A stretch of DNA of 64,000 nucleotides from Bradyrhizobium sp. CB1717 (GCF_029714325.1 NZ_CP121666.1:3100001-3164000), one strand, 5' to 3'; positions 1 to 9,433 are shown, counted from the stretch's first letter. Notes: a model not told the origin generated them from the sequence alone. Numbers and translations are program-made.

Positions 1-1
1 C

Positions 2-370
2 CTGTTTGCCTGGCTGTGCCTCGCCTCGGCGGTGCCGCTGTTCGTGCTGGCGCTGATCGCCAACGGACCGGCGTCGACCTGGATGTCGCTGACGCATATG
101 TCGCTCGCATCGGCGCTCTGCATGCTGATGCTCGGCGGCATTCCCACCAGCATCGCCTATTGGCTGTGGGGCCGCCTCTTGCGCGACTACCCCGCGGCCC
201 AGGTGGTGCCGTTCGCGCTGTTGGTGCCGTTCGTCGGCTCCGCCGCCTCCAGCATCGTGTTCGGCGAACGGTTCGGCCCGTTGCGCCTCGCCGGCATGCT
301 GACCGTGATCGGCGGCATCGCCGTGATGGTGCTGGCGAAGCGCCCGCAAGTCCTGCCGAAGACCGCATGA
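2..370 (+). CDS. EamA/DMT-family transporter, C-terminal part (gene starts before the window)
   Basis: This is the last 122 residues of an inner-membrane protein whose start lies outside the window. The reading frame is open from base 2. It is almost wholly hydrophobic, with about four membrane segments separated by short loops (for example GRLLRDYPAAQVVP and VFGERFGPLRLAG). The pattern of a small polar loop followed by a PFALLVPFVG helix and a final AGMLTVIGGIAVMVLA helix is typical of the second EamA repeat of drug/metabolite transporters. Such proteins usually export amino acids or metabolites; the substrate cannot be read here. The LysE exporter follows after 7 bp, so the two probably form an operon of export genes. 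Confidence 0.8.
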   Translation: MFAWLCLASAVPLFVLALIANGPASTWMSLTHMSLASALCMLMLGGIPTSIAYWLWGRLLRDYPAAQVVPFALLVPFVGSAASSIVFGERFGPLRLAGMLTVIGGIAVMVLAKRPQVLPKTA

Positions 371-377
371 GGTGAGC

Positions 378-980
378 ATGGCCTACTCGCTGTTCTATGC
401 CTTCCTCGCCTTCATGGTCGTGATGTACTTCACGCCCGGGCCGAACAACATCATGCTGCTGTCCTCGGGCCTGACCTATGGCTTCCGCCGCACCATCCCG
501 CACATCGTCGGCATCGTCATCGGCTTTGCCTTCATGGTCGCCACCGTCGGCCTCGGGCTCGGCACCGTGTTCCTGGCCTATCCGATCCTCCAGACCATTC
601 TGAAATATGCCGGTGCGGTCTACCTGATCTATCTTGCCGCCGTGATCGCCATGTCCGGTCCGACCAAGCCGGGCCAGGAAGATGGTCGCGGTCCGATGAC
701 CTTCTGGGGCGCGGCCATGTTCCAGTGGATCAACGCCAAGGGCTGGGTGATCGTGATCGGCACCATCACCGCCTACGCGGCGATTGCCCAGTTTCCCATC
801 AACATCGTGATCCAGACCCTGATCAGCCTGCTCGTCGGCACGGTCTCGACCGTGGTCTGGGCGCTGTTCGGCACCGCACTGCGGCCGGTCCTGACCTCCG
901 AGCGGCTGGTTCGCGCCTTCAATATCCTGATGGCGATCCTGCTGCTGGCCTCCCTCTACCCCGTTTTCATGGATGCATGA
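378..980 (+). CDS. LysE/RhtB-family amino-acid exporter
   Basis: A 200-residue inner-membrane protein, the usual length for LysE/RhtB translocators, which export amino acids or their derivatives. The family signature PGPNN is at residues 20-24 at the end of the first helix, and about six membrane segments can be traced. I chose ATG 378, which sits 5-8 bp after a GAGGTG ribosome site; the GTG at 372 lies inside that site. It follows the DMT exporter by 7 bp. The substrate is unknown. No regulator is adjacent on the visible side. Confidence 0.88.
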   Translation: MAYSLFYAFLAFMVVMYFTPGPNNIMLLSSGLTYGFRRTIPHIVGIVIGFAFMVATVGLGLGTVFLAYPILQTILKYAGAVYLIYLAAVIAMSGPTKPGQEDGRGPMTFWGAAMFQWINAKGWVIVIGTITAYAAIAQFPINIVIQTLISLLVGTVSTVVWALFGTALRPVLTSERLVRAFNILMAILLLASLYPVFMDA

Positions 981-1098
981 TGTCGCGGATTTCCATGCAG
1001 AAACGGGTTTCCCTCAGGGCTGAAAATGCTCTAGACAGCCCCCGAAATCCGCAAATTTCACCCTTCGGACACTGACCATCGGCCGATTTCGGCCCTGA

Positions 1099-2133
<1,035 letters not shown>

Positions 2134-2174
2134 CGGTACCGCCGTCATTCCGGGTTCGCGCGAACGCGCACCCC

Positions 2175-2212
2175 GGTTTGGCGAGCGAAGAGCAAGCTTC
2201 GCTCGCCAAACC
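2175..2212. repeat. Perfect 16-bp inverted repeat downstream of ilvC
   Basis: The arms at 2175-2190 and 2197-2212 are perfectly complementary, with a 6-nt loop. No T-run follows, so on its own it is not a classical terminator; it could protect the ilvC mRNA 3' end. Just upstream, 2145-2179 carries a CGTCATTCCGG-type element that resembles the hairpin at 22216-22249. The rest of the gene-free stretch 2134-2606 shows only the terminator below and no convincing small gene. Confidence 0.6.
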
Positions 2213-2240
2213 AAATCTTAAAACCTTCGCGGGTATGGTG

Positions 2241-2275
2241 GAGCGAGATCGCAGACAGCGGTCTCGCTCTTTCCT
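2241..2275 (+). terminator. Probable rho-independent terminator after ilvC
   Basis: A 10-bp stem (2241-2250 with 2260-2269, including one G-U pair), a 9-nt loop and then a pyrimidine-rich TTTCCTT tract. It lies about 110 bp past the ilvC stop codon, after the perfect hairpin at 2175-2212. Confidence 0.55.
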
Positions 2276-2606
2276 TCTCGCGCGAAGCATTGCTGCTTCA
2301 TTCAAATTCTTCGCGAGTTGATGTGCTCCTTGAGCACGAAGAACTGACGCTTAAACCACATTCTTGGCATCGCGTCGTTTTCAGAACTTTTTTAGAAGTC
2401 CGGGTTCGTCAAAAGCCGTGCGTCTTCAGGGCGAAGGATTCGGCTCTTTATCCGCTTGTTTAAGGCGCCTTCGACCTCGTGTCGCGACGTTCGCACGCCG
2501 CTTCATCTTAAGAACCGACACTGGCCGTACCTTCTTGAGCGTTGGACGGCATTGCGCGACCGTGCCTTCCTCCTACATGATCGCGGGAACTCGAGGGGAG
2601 GGGGCC

Positions 2607-3458
2607 ATGCGATCCGTCGTCATCACCGGCGCGTCCACCGGCATCGGCTGGGCCGTTGCAAAGTATCTGGTCGGGCGTGGCTATCGCGTTTTCGGCAGTG
2701 TCCGAAAGCAGGCCGATGCCGATCGGCTCAAGGGGGAGTTTGGTCCGAACTTCACCCCGCTCCTGTTCGACGTCACCGACGAGGCTGCAGTCCTGGCTGC
2801 AGCGCGAAAAGTCCGCGAGACGCTGGGCGGGGAGACGCTGGCTGGCCTCGTCAACAATGCCGGCATTGCGGTCGCTGGTCCCGTGCTCGAATTGTCGGCG
2901 GATGATTTCCGCCGCCAGATGGACATCAACGTCATCGGGCCCGTGATCGCGACACAGGCGTTCGGGCCGCTGCTCGGCGCCGATCCCTCGCTGAAGGGGC
3001 CGAAGGGCCGGATCGTGATGATCAGCTCGGTCGCAGGCAAGAACGGCAATCCGCTGTCGGCGCCTTACTGCACTTCCAAGCATGCCGTCGAGGGCTTGTC
3101 GGAAAGCCTGCGCCGCGAGCTGATGCTGTTCGGCATCGACGTCATCATCGTCGCCCCCGGCGCGGTCAAGACGCCGATCTGGAGCAAGGCCGAACAGATC
3201 GATCTCTCCGTCTACAAGAACTCGCCCTATCTGCCCGCGCTGAACAAGGTCATGGCGTTCATGATGGAGCTTGGCGCCAAGGGCCTGCCGGCCGAGCGCA
3301 TCGCCGAGATCGTGTTCGAGGCGCTGACGGCGGCGAGCCCCAAGGTGCGCTACCAGATCACGCCGGATCCGCTGCGCCACCTGATCGGCGCCGTGCTGCC
3401 GAAGCGGACTGTCGATCGCATCATCGCCAAGCGGCTCGGGCTGCTGCCGCAAGGGTGA
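2607..3458 (+). CDS. Short-chain dehydrogenase/reductase (SDR)
   Basis: A 283-residue cytoplasmic NAD(P)-dependent oxidoreductase of the classical SDR family. Visible motifs are the cofactor loop TGASTGIG at residues 7-14, NNAG at 83-86, the catalytic Ser at 140/141, and YCTSK with Tyr154 and Lys158. The C-terminal part (about 190-283) is longer than minimal SDRs, as in enzymes acting on retinol, steroids or fatty-acid derivatives; the substrate is not readable. The open frame extends upstream to 2364, but ATG 2607 follows a strong GGGGAGGGGG ribosome site and begins directly with the Rossmann strand, so the longer form is unlikely. Its gene is convergent with the haem membrane protein, 7 bp apart. 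Confidence 0.93.
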   Translation: MRSVVITGASTGIGWAVAKYLVGRGYRVFGSVRKQADADRLKGEFGPNFTPLLFDVTDEAAVLAAARKVRETLGGETLAGLVNNAGIAVAGPVLELSADDFRRQMDINVIGPVIATQAFGPLLGADPSLKGPKGRIVMISSVAGKNGNPLSAPYCTSKHAVEGLSESLRRELMLFGIDVIIVAPGAVKTPIWSKAEQIDLSVYKNSPYLPALNKVMAFMMELGAKGLPAERIAEIVFEALTAASPKVRYQITPDPLRHLIGAVLPKRTVDRIIAKRLGLLPQG

Positions 3459-3465
3459 CCGTCGT

Positions 3466-4086
3466 TCAGCTCGCCTCGGCTGTCCGTCCGCGCGGATGGG
3501 CGGCCATCGCGATCAGCCGCAGGGCCATCACGATGAGCAGCGGAATGAGGAAGGCGGCGTAAAGCGGCATCGCCGGCACACGCTTGCCGAACGACACCAT
3601 GAACTGGATCCAGAGGTAATAGCCGCCCACAAGGTGCAGCGCGCGAAAGGCGCGCGGCCCAAGCAGCGCGGTGGTTCGGTCGAACGAGGTCGCGCTCATG
3701 ACAACGATAACGGCATAGCCGATGCCGCCAAAGATGTAGGAGGCCACTGAGGTGGCCTCGGCGAAGCCGGCTGGATCCATTCTGGCGAAGGCGACGATGG
3801 CAGCCGCATGGATGGCGTGCGAGGCGGCGAAGCTGAGGCCGAGATAGCGGCGGTTGCGACGCTGCCAGCGCGTCCAGGCATTCGGCCACAGCCGCGCCAG
3901 CGCTGCGGCACTGAAGGCGAGGCAGAACAGCGTGAGCGAGCTTCGCGCCGTGAAGCGGATCACCATCCGCACGCCCTCGACCTCGAAGTGCCGCATCGCC
4001 GCGATCCATAGGCTGAGTGTGATCAGGCTCACGACGAGCGCGGCCAGCAGCCGCCAGCCTTCCAGCCAGCCTTGACGTTGCGACAT
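3466..4086 (-). CDS. Ferric-reductase-like transmembrane protein
   Basis: A 206-residue membrane protein with about six helices. His90 and His151 fall inside helices and could ligate haem, and the RRxLGL motif near residues 78-84 is seen in ferric-reductase/MsrQ-type membrane domains. There is no flavin or NADPH domain, so it would need a partner reductase or act as a quinol-linked cytochrome b. I chose ATG 4086, preceded by AAGGAGA; an earlier ATG at 4143 would put the start across an operator. It is divergent from the TetR gene, and the two 17-bp dyads between them suggest TetR control. The fold assignment is moderate and the function is not established. Confidence 0.65.
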   Translation of the reverse strand: MSQRQGWLEGWRLLAALVVSLITLSLWIAAMRHFEVEGVRMVIRFTARSSLTLFCLAFSAAALARLWPNAWTRWQRRNRRYLGLSFAASHAIHAAAIVAFARMDPAGFAEATSVASYIFGGIGYAVIVVMSATSFDRTTALLGPRAFRALHLVGGYYLWIQFMVSFGKRVPAMPLYAAFLIPLLIVMALRLIAMAAHPRGRTAEAS

Positions 4087-4103
4087 GGCGATCTCCTTCT
4101 TTA

Positions 4104-4120
4104 TGTAATCATTGATTACA
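4104..4120. promoter_or_regulatory. Perfect 8-1-8 palindrome, probable TetR operator 1
   Basis: TGTAATCA-T-TGATTACA is a perfect dyad 17 bp after the start of the membrane-protein gene, in the divergent gap. A second, related dyad lies 26 bp further on. Operator pairs of this length in such gaps usually bind the adjacent TetR repressor. Confidence 0.7.
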
Positions 4121-4146
4121 TTTGGGGATCGCGCATCCGTCAATGG

Positions 4147-4163
4147 TGTAATCGCTGCTTACA
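4147..4163. promoter_or_regulatory. Second, imperfect dyad, probable TetR operator 2
   Basis: TGTAATCGCTGCTTACA keeps the TGTAA/TTACA ends and the 17-bp length of the first dyad (4104-4120). It sits 30 bp before the TetR start codon, so repressor binding here could give autoregulation. Confidence 0.55.
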
Positions 4164-4192
4164 TTCACGATGGGGTGATGCTAGAAGGCGCC

Positions 4193-4846
4193 ATGCCCGC
4201 CCGTCCGACCTCCAAGCCGCGCGCCCGCCGCCAGATATCTGAAGCCCGGCCCTATCACCACGGGGACCTCCGCCGTGTGTTGATCGATGCTGCGTTGCAG
4301 CTCGCATCGGAAGGCGCCGAAGTCTCGGTACGTGAGGCCGCGCGCCGGGCCGCAGTGTCCCCGGGGGCGCCGTTCCGGCACTTCCCCAACCGCGATGCGC
4401 TGATGGCGGCGGCGGCCGGGGAGGCGCAGCGGCGCTTCCGGACCGAGATCGAGGCGGCGCTGGCCGAGGCTCCGGCCGCCGATCCGCTTCTGCGCTTCCG
4501 CGCCTTTGGCCTCGCCTATTTGCGCTGGGCCATGCGCAACCCCGCGCATTTCGAGATCATCTCGACGGGGCGTTACTTCGCCCATGGCAGCTCGGCGGAG
4601 CTGACGCGTGACAACGCCGAGCTGATCGCGCTGACGGAGCAGATGCTGGCTGACGCGGCCGCGCAGGGCCTGGTGCGGTCGGCCGACCTCAAGCGCATCC
4701 AGATCGCCGGCCGCGCCCTGGTCTACGGTTTCGCGCGGATGAACCTCGACGGCCATTTTCCGCGCTGGGACGTCGAGGAAGGTGAGATCGAGCGGATGGC
4801 GGAAGGGGTGATCGACCTGTTCATCGCCGGGATCGCGAAGCGCTGA
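4193..4846 (+). CDS. TetR/AcrR-family transcriptional regulator
   Basis: A 217-residue one-component repressor. The N-terminal DNA-binding domain covers residues about 22-70, with the helix-turn-helix around SVREAARRAAVSPGAPFRHF followed by the usual NRDALM helix. The helical C-terminal ligand domain, with LRFRAFGLAYLRWAMRNPAHF, resembles the WHG/TetR_C_33 type. I chose ATG 4193, which follows AGAAGG; an in-frame ATG at 4178 is possible, and longer forms would run through operator 2. It is divergent from the ferric-reductase-like gene and most likely controls it and itself. The ligand is unknown. Confidence 0.9.
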   Translation: MPARPTSKPRARRQISEARPYHHGDLRRVLIDAALQLASEGAEVSVREAARRAAVSPGAPFRHFPNRDALMAAAAGEAQRRFRTEIEAALAEAPAADPLLRFRAFGLAYLRWAMRNPAHFEIISTGRYFAHGSSAELTRDNAELIALTEQMLADAAAQGLVRSADLKRIQIAGRALVYGFARMNLDGHFPRWDVEEGEIERMAEGVIDLFIAGIAKR

Positions 4847-5045
4847 GGGGATAAGGCGGACGGCACTTCGCCACCCACCACCATTAAGCGAAGGTCGGAC
4901 CGCTGCGCACGTTGCCTGTTCTTGACTGTTCCGTTACAATTTTATGACACGGTGCAGGTTTCCGGCTGCGCCGGACGCCCTAGCCGTCTTGGGACCGGCC
5001 AGACGGCTTTGCATACCCGCGCCGGACCAGAGTTGCGTGCCGTCG

Positions 5046-6758
5046 ATGGCGTCCGCGCCGAATCCAGGTCCTTCTGCCACAACCGCCGTGCTGGCGAGCG
5101 TCGCTGCGCTCGGCATCTGGCGGCTGCTCGCGGTCGCAGCGCCGCATCTGGCCGCGCTCGCGCTGATGTACGAGACCGAGACCGATTTCGGGTCGCGGTT
5201 CTCGTTCGCTCTTGCCTGGGGCATCCTCAACTTCTTCTGGATCACGCTGTTGCGCCGGCCGGCGCTGTCGGGCGCGCTGTCGCTGACCATGGTCGTCGTG
5301 CTGGTGCTGCTGTCGCGGCTCAAGCATGACGTCGTGCAGATGACGGTCAACTTCATCGACCTGATGATGATCGACCGCGACACCGTCGCGTTCCTGTTCA
5401 CGATCTTCCCGAACTTGCGCTGGTCGGTGATCCTGGCCGGTCTCGTCACGCTGCCGCTGATGTATGCGCTGTGGTGGCTCGATCCGTTCCGCATCCGCCG
5501 CCTGCCGGCGCTCGCCTGCAAGCTCGCCTGCCTCGCCGCGCTGGTCGGCTATTCGCTCTATCATCCGGATGAGGCCTGGCGCGGCTATTACGACGACGGC
5601 TATCTCTCGAAATTCTTCCGCTCCGGCGTCAGTTCGGTCTCCGACTTCATCCAATATGGTTTCATGGAGTCCGCGGCCGCGACCAACGAGCAGCTCAACA
5701 TGCCGCTGGTCGATGCCTGTCATCCTGCCGGCCGCCGGCCGAACATCATCATGATCCATGATGAATCCAGCTTCGACATCCGTGCCGCGCAGGGCATCAA
5801 GGTGCCGCCGCGGTATGGCGATCATTTCAAGTCGTGGGACGGCAAGCAGCGCACCTTCCTCGCCGAGAGCAATGGCGGGCCGAGCTGGTTCACCGAATAC
5901 AACGTGCTCGCAGGGCTCTCCTCGCGCTCGTTCGGCCGCTTCGCCTATTTCGTGACGCGCATCGCCTCGAACCGGGTCGAGCGCGGCCTGCCGCTGGCGC
6001 TACGCCGCTGCGGCTATGACACGATGTCGCTCTATCCCGCCTATGGCGGCTTCATGGGCGCACGCAGCTTCCAGATGACGACCGGCATCGAGCGCTTCCT
6101 CGATTCGAAGGATCTCGGCGCCAAGGACGTCGAGCCCGACAGCTTCTTCTACGACAAGGCGCTCCAGTTGATGGGCCAGCAGCCGCCGAACAAGCCGCTG
6201 TTCACCTTCATCTATCTCGGCGCCAATCATTTCCCCTGGGAGACGCGCTTCCGCCCGGACCTGCTGCCGAACTGGCGCGCGCCGGGCAATGTGGCGTCCA
6301 TCGACGAATATCTGCGCCGGCAGGCGATGAGCGCCGAGCAGTACAAGGCGTTCGTCGCGGGGCTGAAGAAGAATTTTCCCGGCGAGCCCTTCCTGATCGT
6401 GCGCTATGGCGATCACCAGCCCGAATTTGCGCCGAACCTGCTCGAGCCCGGGCTCGACGAGGGCGCGATCGGCAAGAAGCTCGACGCCTACGATCCGCGC
6501 CTCTACGCGACCTATTACGCGATCGACGCCGTCAATTTTGAGCCGGTGAAAAGCGATGCCGTGATGGACACGGTCGACGGCCCCTACCTGCCGCTGGTGA
6601 TCCAGGAAGCCGCCGGCATCCCGCTCGATCCGTCCTTCGCCGAGCAGAAGGCGATCATGCTCCGCTGCAAGGGCTTCTTCTACGGTTGCAAGGACGGCGC
6701 GGAAGCGCGGCGGCTGAACCGGCTGCTGATCAATGCGGGGATGATCCGGGGATTGTAG
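5046..6758 (+). CDS. Membrane-anchored sulfatase/LTA-synthase-fold phosphatase or phosphotransferase
   Basis: A 570-residue protein with about five N-terminal membrane helices (residues 12-170) and a C-terminal alkaline-phosphatase-superfamily domain (about 230-560) facing the periplasm. Comparison with LtaS suggests these metal and active-site residues: Glu240 (HDESSF), a nucleophile near Ser280 (GGPSWFTEYN), His395 (ANHFPW) and Asp456-His457 (RYGDHQPEF). Family members transfer or release phosphoglycerol or phosphoethanolamine on lipids and periplasmic glucans. The start is uncertain: ATG 4944 is in frame but gives an odd Pro/Cys-rich leader, and neither start has a clear ribosome site. It stands alone between TetR and an intergenic palindrome. 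Confidence 0.8.
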   Translation: MASAPNPGPSATTAVLASVAALGIWRLLAVAAPHLAALALMYETETDFGSRFSFALAWGILNFFWITLLRRPALSGALSLTMVVVLVLLSRLKHDVVQMTVNFIDLMMIDRDTVAFLFTIFPNLRWSVILAGLVTLPLMYALWWLDPFRIRRLPALACKLACLAALVGYSLYHPDEAWRGYYDDGYLSKFFRSGVSSVSDFIQYGFMESAAATNEQLNMPLVDACHPAGRRPNIIMIHDESSFDIRAAQGIKVPPRYGDHFKSWDGKQRTFLAESNGGPSWFTEYNVLAGLSSRSFGRFAYFVTRIASNRVERGLPLALRRCGYDTMSLYPAYGGFMGARSFQMTTGIERFLDSKDLGAKDVEPDSFFYDKALQLMGQQPPNKPLFTFIYLGANHFPWETRFRPDLLPNWRAPGNVASIDEYLRRQAMSAEQYKAFVAGLKKNFPGEPFLIVRYGDHQPEFAPNLLEPGLDEGAIGKKLDAYDPRLYATYYAIDAVNFEPVKSDAVMDTVDGPYLPLVIQEAAGIPLDPSFAEQKAIMLRCKGFFYGCKDGAEARRLNRLLINAGMIRGL

Positions 6759-6826
6759 CCTCTGCCGGGATCGTGGACGCAACTCCTCGACCGTTACCCT
6801 GAGGTGCTCACCAAGCGGCGCAAGAT

Positions 6827-6899
6827 CGTAGGGTGGGCAAAGCGAAGCGTGCCCACCGACCGTGGGCACGGCGCTTGCGCGCCTTTGCCGACCCTACGA
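6827..6899. repeat. Intergenic palindromic repeat, family C, copy 1
   Basis: Begins CGTAGGGTGGGCAAAG and ends with the near-complement CTTTGCCGACCCTACG, enclosing a smaller GTGCCCAC/GTGGGCAC palindrome. The same outer arms occur at 20597-20714. It lies between the convergent phosphatase and osmoprotectant genes. Confidence 0.75.
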
Positions 6900-6908
6900 A
6901 ATCCCGGC

Positions 6909-8468
6909 CTACTGCTTGCCGACCTTGTCCCACAGCCACCTCGCCACCGCATCCGGCGACGAATTCGCGTCATTGCCGCTGGCGCGCAAATTCGCCTCGC
7001 GCATGGTGGCGATGTCGATCCTTCCGAGCAGCGGCTTGAGCGCCGCCTGCAATCGCTCGTCGCCGGCGCGCTTCGGCGCCAGCAGCAGGATGGCGTCATA
7101 GGGCGGGATCGCGTGCTTGGGATCGTCGAGCGTGACGAGGTCGTATTTCGCGATCAAGCCGTCGCTGGTGTAGCCGGCGATGACGTCGACCTCGCCGCTG
7201 GCGACCGCCGCATACATGAAGTCCGGCTGCATCTGGCGCTGGGCGCGGAACTGCAGCCCATAGGCCTTTTGCAGCGCCGCCCATTCGGGACGCGAGAAGA
7301 ATTCGTAGTCGCCGGCAATCGACAGCGTCGCGGCATGCGCGGTGAGGTCGGCGATGGTACGGATGCCGAGCGCCTCGGCGCGCTTCGTCGGCATCACCAG
7401 CGCATAGGCATTCTCGAAGCCGAGCTCGCCAAGCAGGGTGATGTTGTCCTTCGCGAGCGCCGTCTTCAGTTCCGCCACCAGTTCTGCGCGTGGCTTGATG
7501 TCGGTACGATGCAGCTGGTTGGCCCACAGCGTGCCGGAATAATCGACATAGAGATCGACGTCGCCGGCCTTCAGCGCCTCGAAGATCACGCTGGAACCGA
7601 GGCCCGACCGCGCCGTGGCCGAAAGGCCCGCCGCCTGGAGGCGATCCCTCATCAACGCCGACAGCACATATTGCTCGGCGAAGGTTTTTGCGCCGACGAC
7701 GTAGCCCTGCGATGAGCGGCCCATCGTCGGCACCAGCGTTGCGGCGACCAGCGCCGCGATTCCGACCGCGCCGAGCCCGCTGCGCAAGCGGTTGCGGCGG
7801 CGCAGGCCGCTCTCGATCAGGCCGAGCAGCTGGTCAACCGCGAGCGCGAGCAGGGCCGAGGCAACGCAGCCGAACAGCACGAACACCCAGTTCTGGGTCT
7901 GGAGTCCGGCGAAGATGTAATTGCCGAGGCTGGTCTGCCCGATCGGCGTCGAGAGCGTCGCGGTGCCGATCACCCACACCGCGGCGGTGCGGATGCCCGC
8001 CATCATCACCGGCAGGGCCAGCGGCAGCTCGACCATGACAAGCGATTGCCGTGCGGTCATGCCGACGCCTTTCGCGGCTTCGATCAGCGCGGGATCGATG
8101 CCGTTGAGGCCGGTGATGCCGTTGCGCAGCACCGGCAGCATCGAATAGAGCGCCAGCGCCAGCATCGCCGGCAGGAAACCGAAGGCCGAGAAGGAAACGC
8201 CGAACCAGGCGAGCGTGACCGAGGCCGCCAGCAGCAGCAGCGGATAGAACAGCGCGAGCAGCGCAAGCCCGGGCACGGTTTGCACGATGCTGGCGAGCGC
8301 GAGCAGGATGCCGCGCGGCGCCGGACGGTTGCGTGTCAGGATCGCCAGCGGCAGGCTGACGGCGAGGCCAAGCGCGAGCGCGGCGAGGCTCACCCGCACA
8401 TGGTTGCCGAGATAATCGGGCAGATGTGACAGCGCCTCGCCCCAGCGCGGATCGGTGAAGAGGCTCAT
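6909..8468 (-). CDS. Osmoprotectant-type ABC permease fused to its substrate-binding domain
   Basis: A 519-residue fusion. Residues about 1-215 form a short ABC permease with the EAA loop PALIEAAKGVGMTARQSL. After a helix near 235-250 comes a complete periplasmic receptor domain of the OpuAC/OsmX type, with TFAEQYVLSALM, a GDVDLYVDYSG motif and DLTAHAATLSIAGDYEF. The domain order (permease then receptor) matches fused betaine/choline/ergothioneine importers of the OpuF/EgtU type. The gene overlaps the upstream ATPase by 4 bp (ATGA), so the two form a complete importer. The substrate (betaine, choline, carnitine or ergothioneine) cannot be decided from the sequence alone. Confidence 0.9.
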   Translation of the reverse strand: MSLFTDPRWGEALSHLPDYLGNHVRVSLAALALGLAVSLPLAILTRNRPAPRGILLALASIVQTVPGLALLALFYPLLLLAASVTLAWFGVSFSAFGFLPAMLALALYSMLPVLRNGITGLNGIDPALIEAAKGVGMTARQSLVMVELPLALPVMMAGIRTAAVWVIGTATLSTPIGQTSLGNYIFAGLQTQNWVFVLFGCVASALLALAVDQLLGLIESGLRRRNRLRSGLGAVGIAALVAATLVPTMGRSSQGYVVGAKTFAEQYVLSALMRDRLQAAGLSATARSGLGSSVIFEALKAGDVDLYVDYSGTLWANQLHRTDIKPRAELVAELKTALAKDNITLLGELGFENAYALVMPTKRAEALGIRTIADLTAHAATLSIAGDYEFFSRPEWAALQKAYGLQFRAQRQMQPDFMYAAVASGEVDVIAGYTSDGLIAKYDLVTLDDPKHAIPPYDAILLLAPKRAGDERLQAALKPLLGRIDIATMREANLRASGNDANSSPDAVARWLWDKVGKQ

Positions 8469-9247
8469 GCGGCGCCGCTCTTCGGCAGTAGCGCGTTCAG
8501 CCGCTCGACCTGGCGCCGCGGCGTGCGCAGCAGCTCGAGCACGTAGTCGTCGCTGCTGCGCGAGAGCTCTGCGGGCGTGCCCTGCGCCAGCACTTTTCCG
8601 CCGCGCATCACTGCAATACGATCGGCGAGCAGGATCGCCTCGGTCATGTCATGCGTGATCATGACGGTGGTCAGGCCGAGCCTGCGGTGAAGCGTGAGAT
8701 AGTCGTCACCGAGCGTATCGCGGGTGAGGGGATCGAGCGCGCCGAACGGCTCGTCCATCAGTACGATGCGGGGTTTTGCCGCGAGCGCGCGCGCCACGCC
8801 GACGCGCTGGCGCTGGCCGCCGGAGAGTGTCTCGGGCAGACGGTCGCGATGCGACGCGCGGTCGAGCTGCACGAGCTCCAGCAGCTCGTCGACTCGGCTT
8901 GTGATTGCCGCGGCCGGTTCGCCCAGCAGTTTTGGCGTGATGCCGATATTGTCGGCGACGCTCAAGTGAGGAAACAGCCCGCCACTCTGGAAGACGTAGC
9001 CGATCCGGCGCCGCAGCGCGACCGGATCGACATTCCGCACGTCCTCGCCCTCGACGGTGATGGTGCCGCTATCGGCCTCGATCAACCGGTTGGCGAGCCG
9101 AAGCAGCGTTGTCTTGCCCGAGCCGGACCCGCCCACGACGGCCAGAAATTCGCCCTCCGCAATGTCGAGCGACACATCGTCCACAGCCCTAAGGGAGCCG
9201 AAGCTCTTGGTCACCTTTTGGTAGCTGATCGCCAGCTTGGAAGGCAT
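8465..9247 (-). CDS. ABC transporter ATP-binding protein, osmoprotectant (OpuCA/ProV-like) type
   Basis: A 260-residue ATPase energising the fused permease-receptor directly downstream. Visible motifs are Walker A GGSGSGKT (39-46), the signature LSGGQ (about 137-141), Walker B VLMDEPFGALD and the switch His in MITHDMTEA. The CBS domains seen in classical ProV/OpuAA are missing: the protein ends soon after RTPRRQVERLNALLPKSGAA. The frame stays open far upstream, but the Rossmann-like strand begins at the ATG chosen at 9247, and the extension would be translated repeat DNA. First gene of a two-gene operon transcribed leftwards. Confidence 0.92.
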   Translation of the reverse strand: MPSKLAISYQKVTKSFGSLRAVDDVSLDIAEGEFLAVVGGSGSGKTTLLRLANRLIEADSGTITVEGEDVRNVDPVALRRRIGYVFQSGGLFPHLSVADNIGITPKLLGEPAAAITSRVDELLELVQLDRASHRDRLPETLSGGQRQRVGVARALAAKPRIVLMDEPFGALDPLTRDTLGDDYLTLHRRLGLTTVMITHDMTEAILLADRIAVMRGGKVLAQGTPAELSRSSDDYVLELLRTPRRQVERLNALLPKSGAA

Positions 9248-9267
9248 CGCGGGTGGGCTCGCTTTTC

Positions 9268-9433
9268 TCTTACCCTTCCCTGGAGGGGAGGGTCGATCGC
9301 GCGCAGCGCGAGCGGGGTGGGGTGATCTGTCCACTCGGGTACTGTTCGAGGTGGAGAGACCGTCACCCCACCCCGTCTCACATTTCGCTGCGCTCATGTG
9401 AGCCGACCCTCCCCCTCCAGGGGAGGGTAAGAG
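9268..9433. repeat. Intergenic palindromic repeat, family A, copy 1
   Basis: About 166 bp bounded by CTCTTACCCTTCCCTGGAGG and its complement ending GGAGGGTAAGAG, with internal GGGGTGGGGTGA / TCACCCCACCCC arms. A second copy, in the opposite orientation, is at 55826-55987. It fills most of the gap between two divergent ABC operons and contains no gene. Confidence 0.8.

Noticed and set aside
1081..1094. Short GGCCGA/TCGGCC dyad before ilvC as a riboswitch or attenuator
   Set aside because: Only a 6-bp stem with no leader peptide of Ile/Leu/Val codons and no alternative pairing seen.
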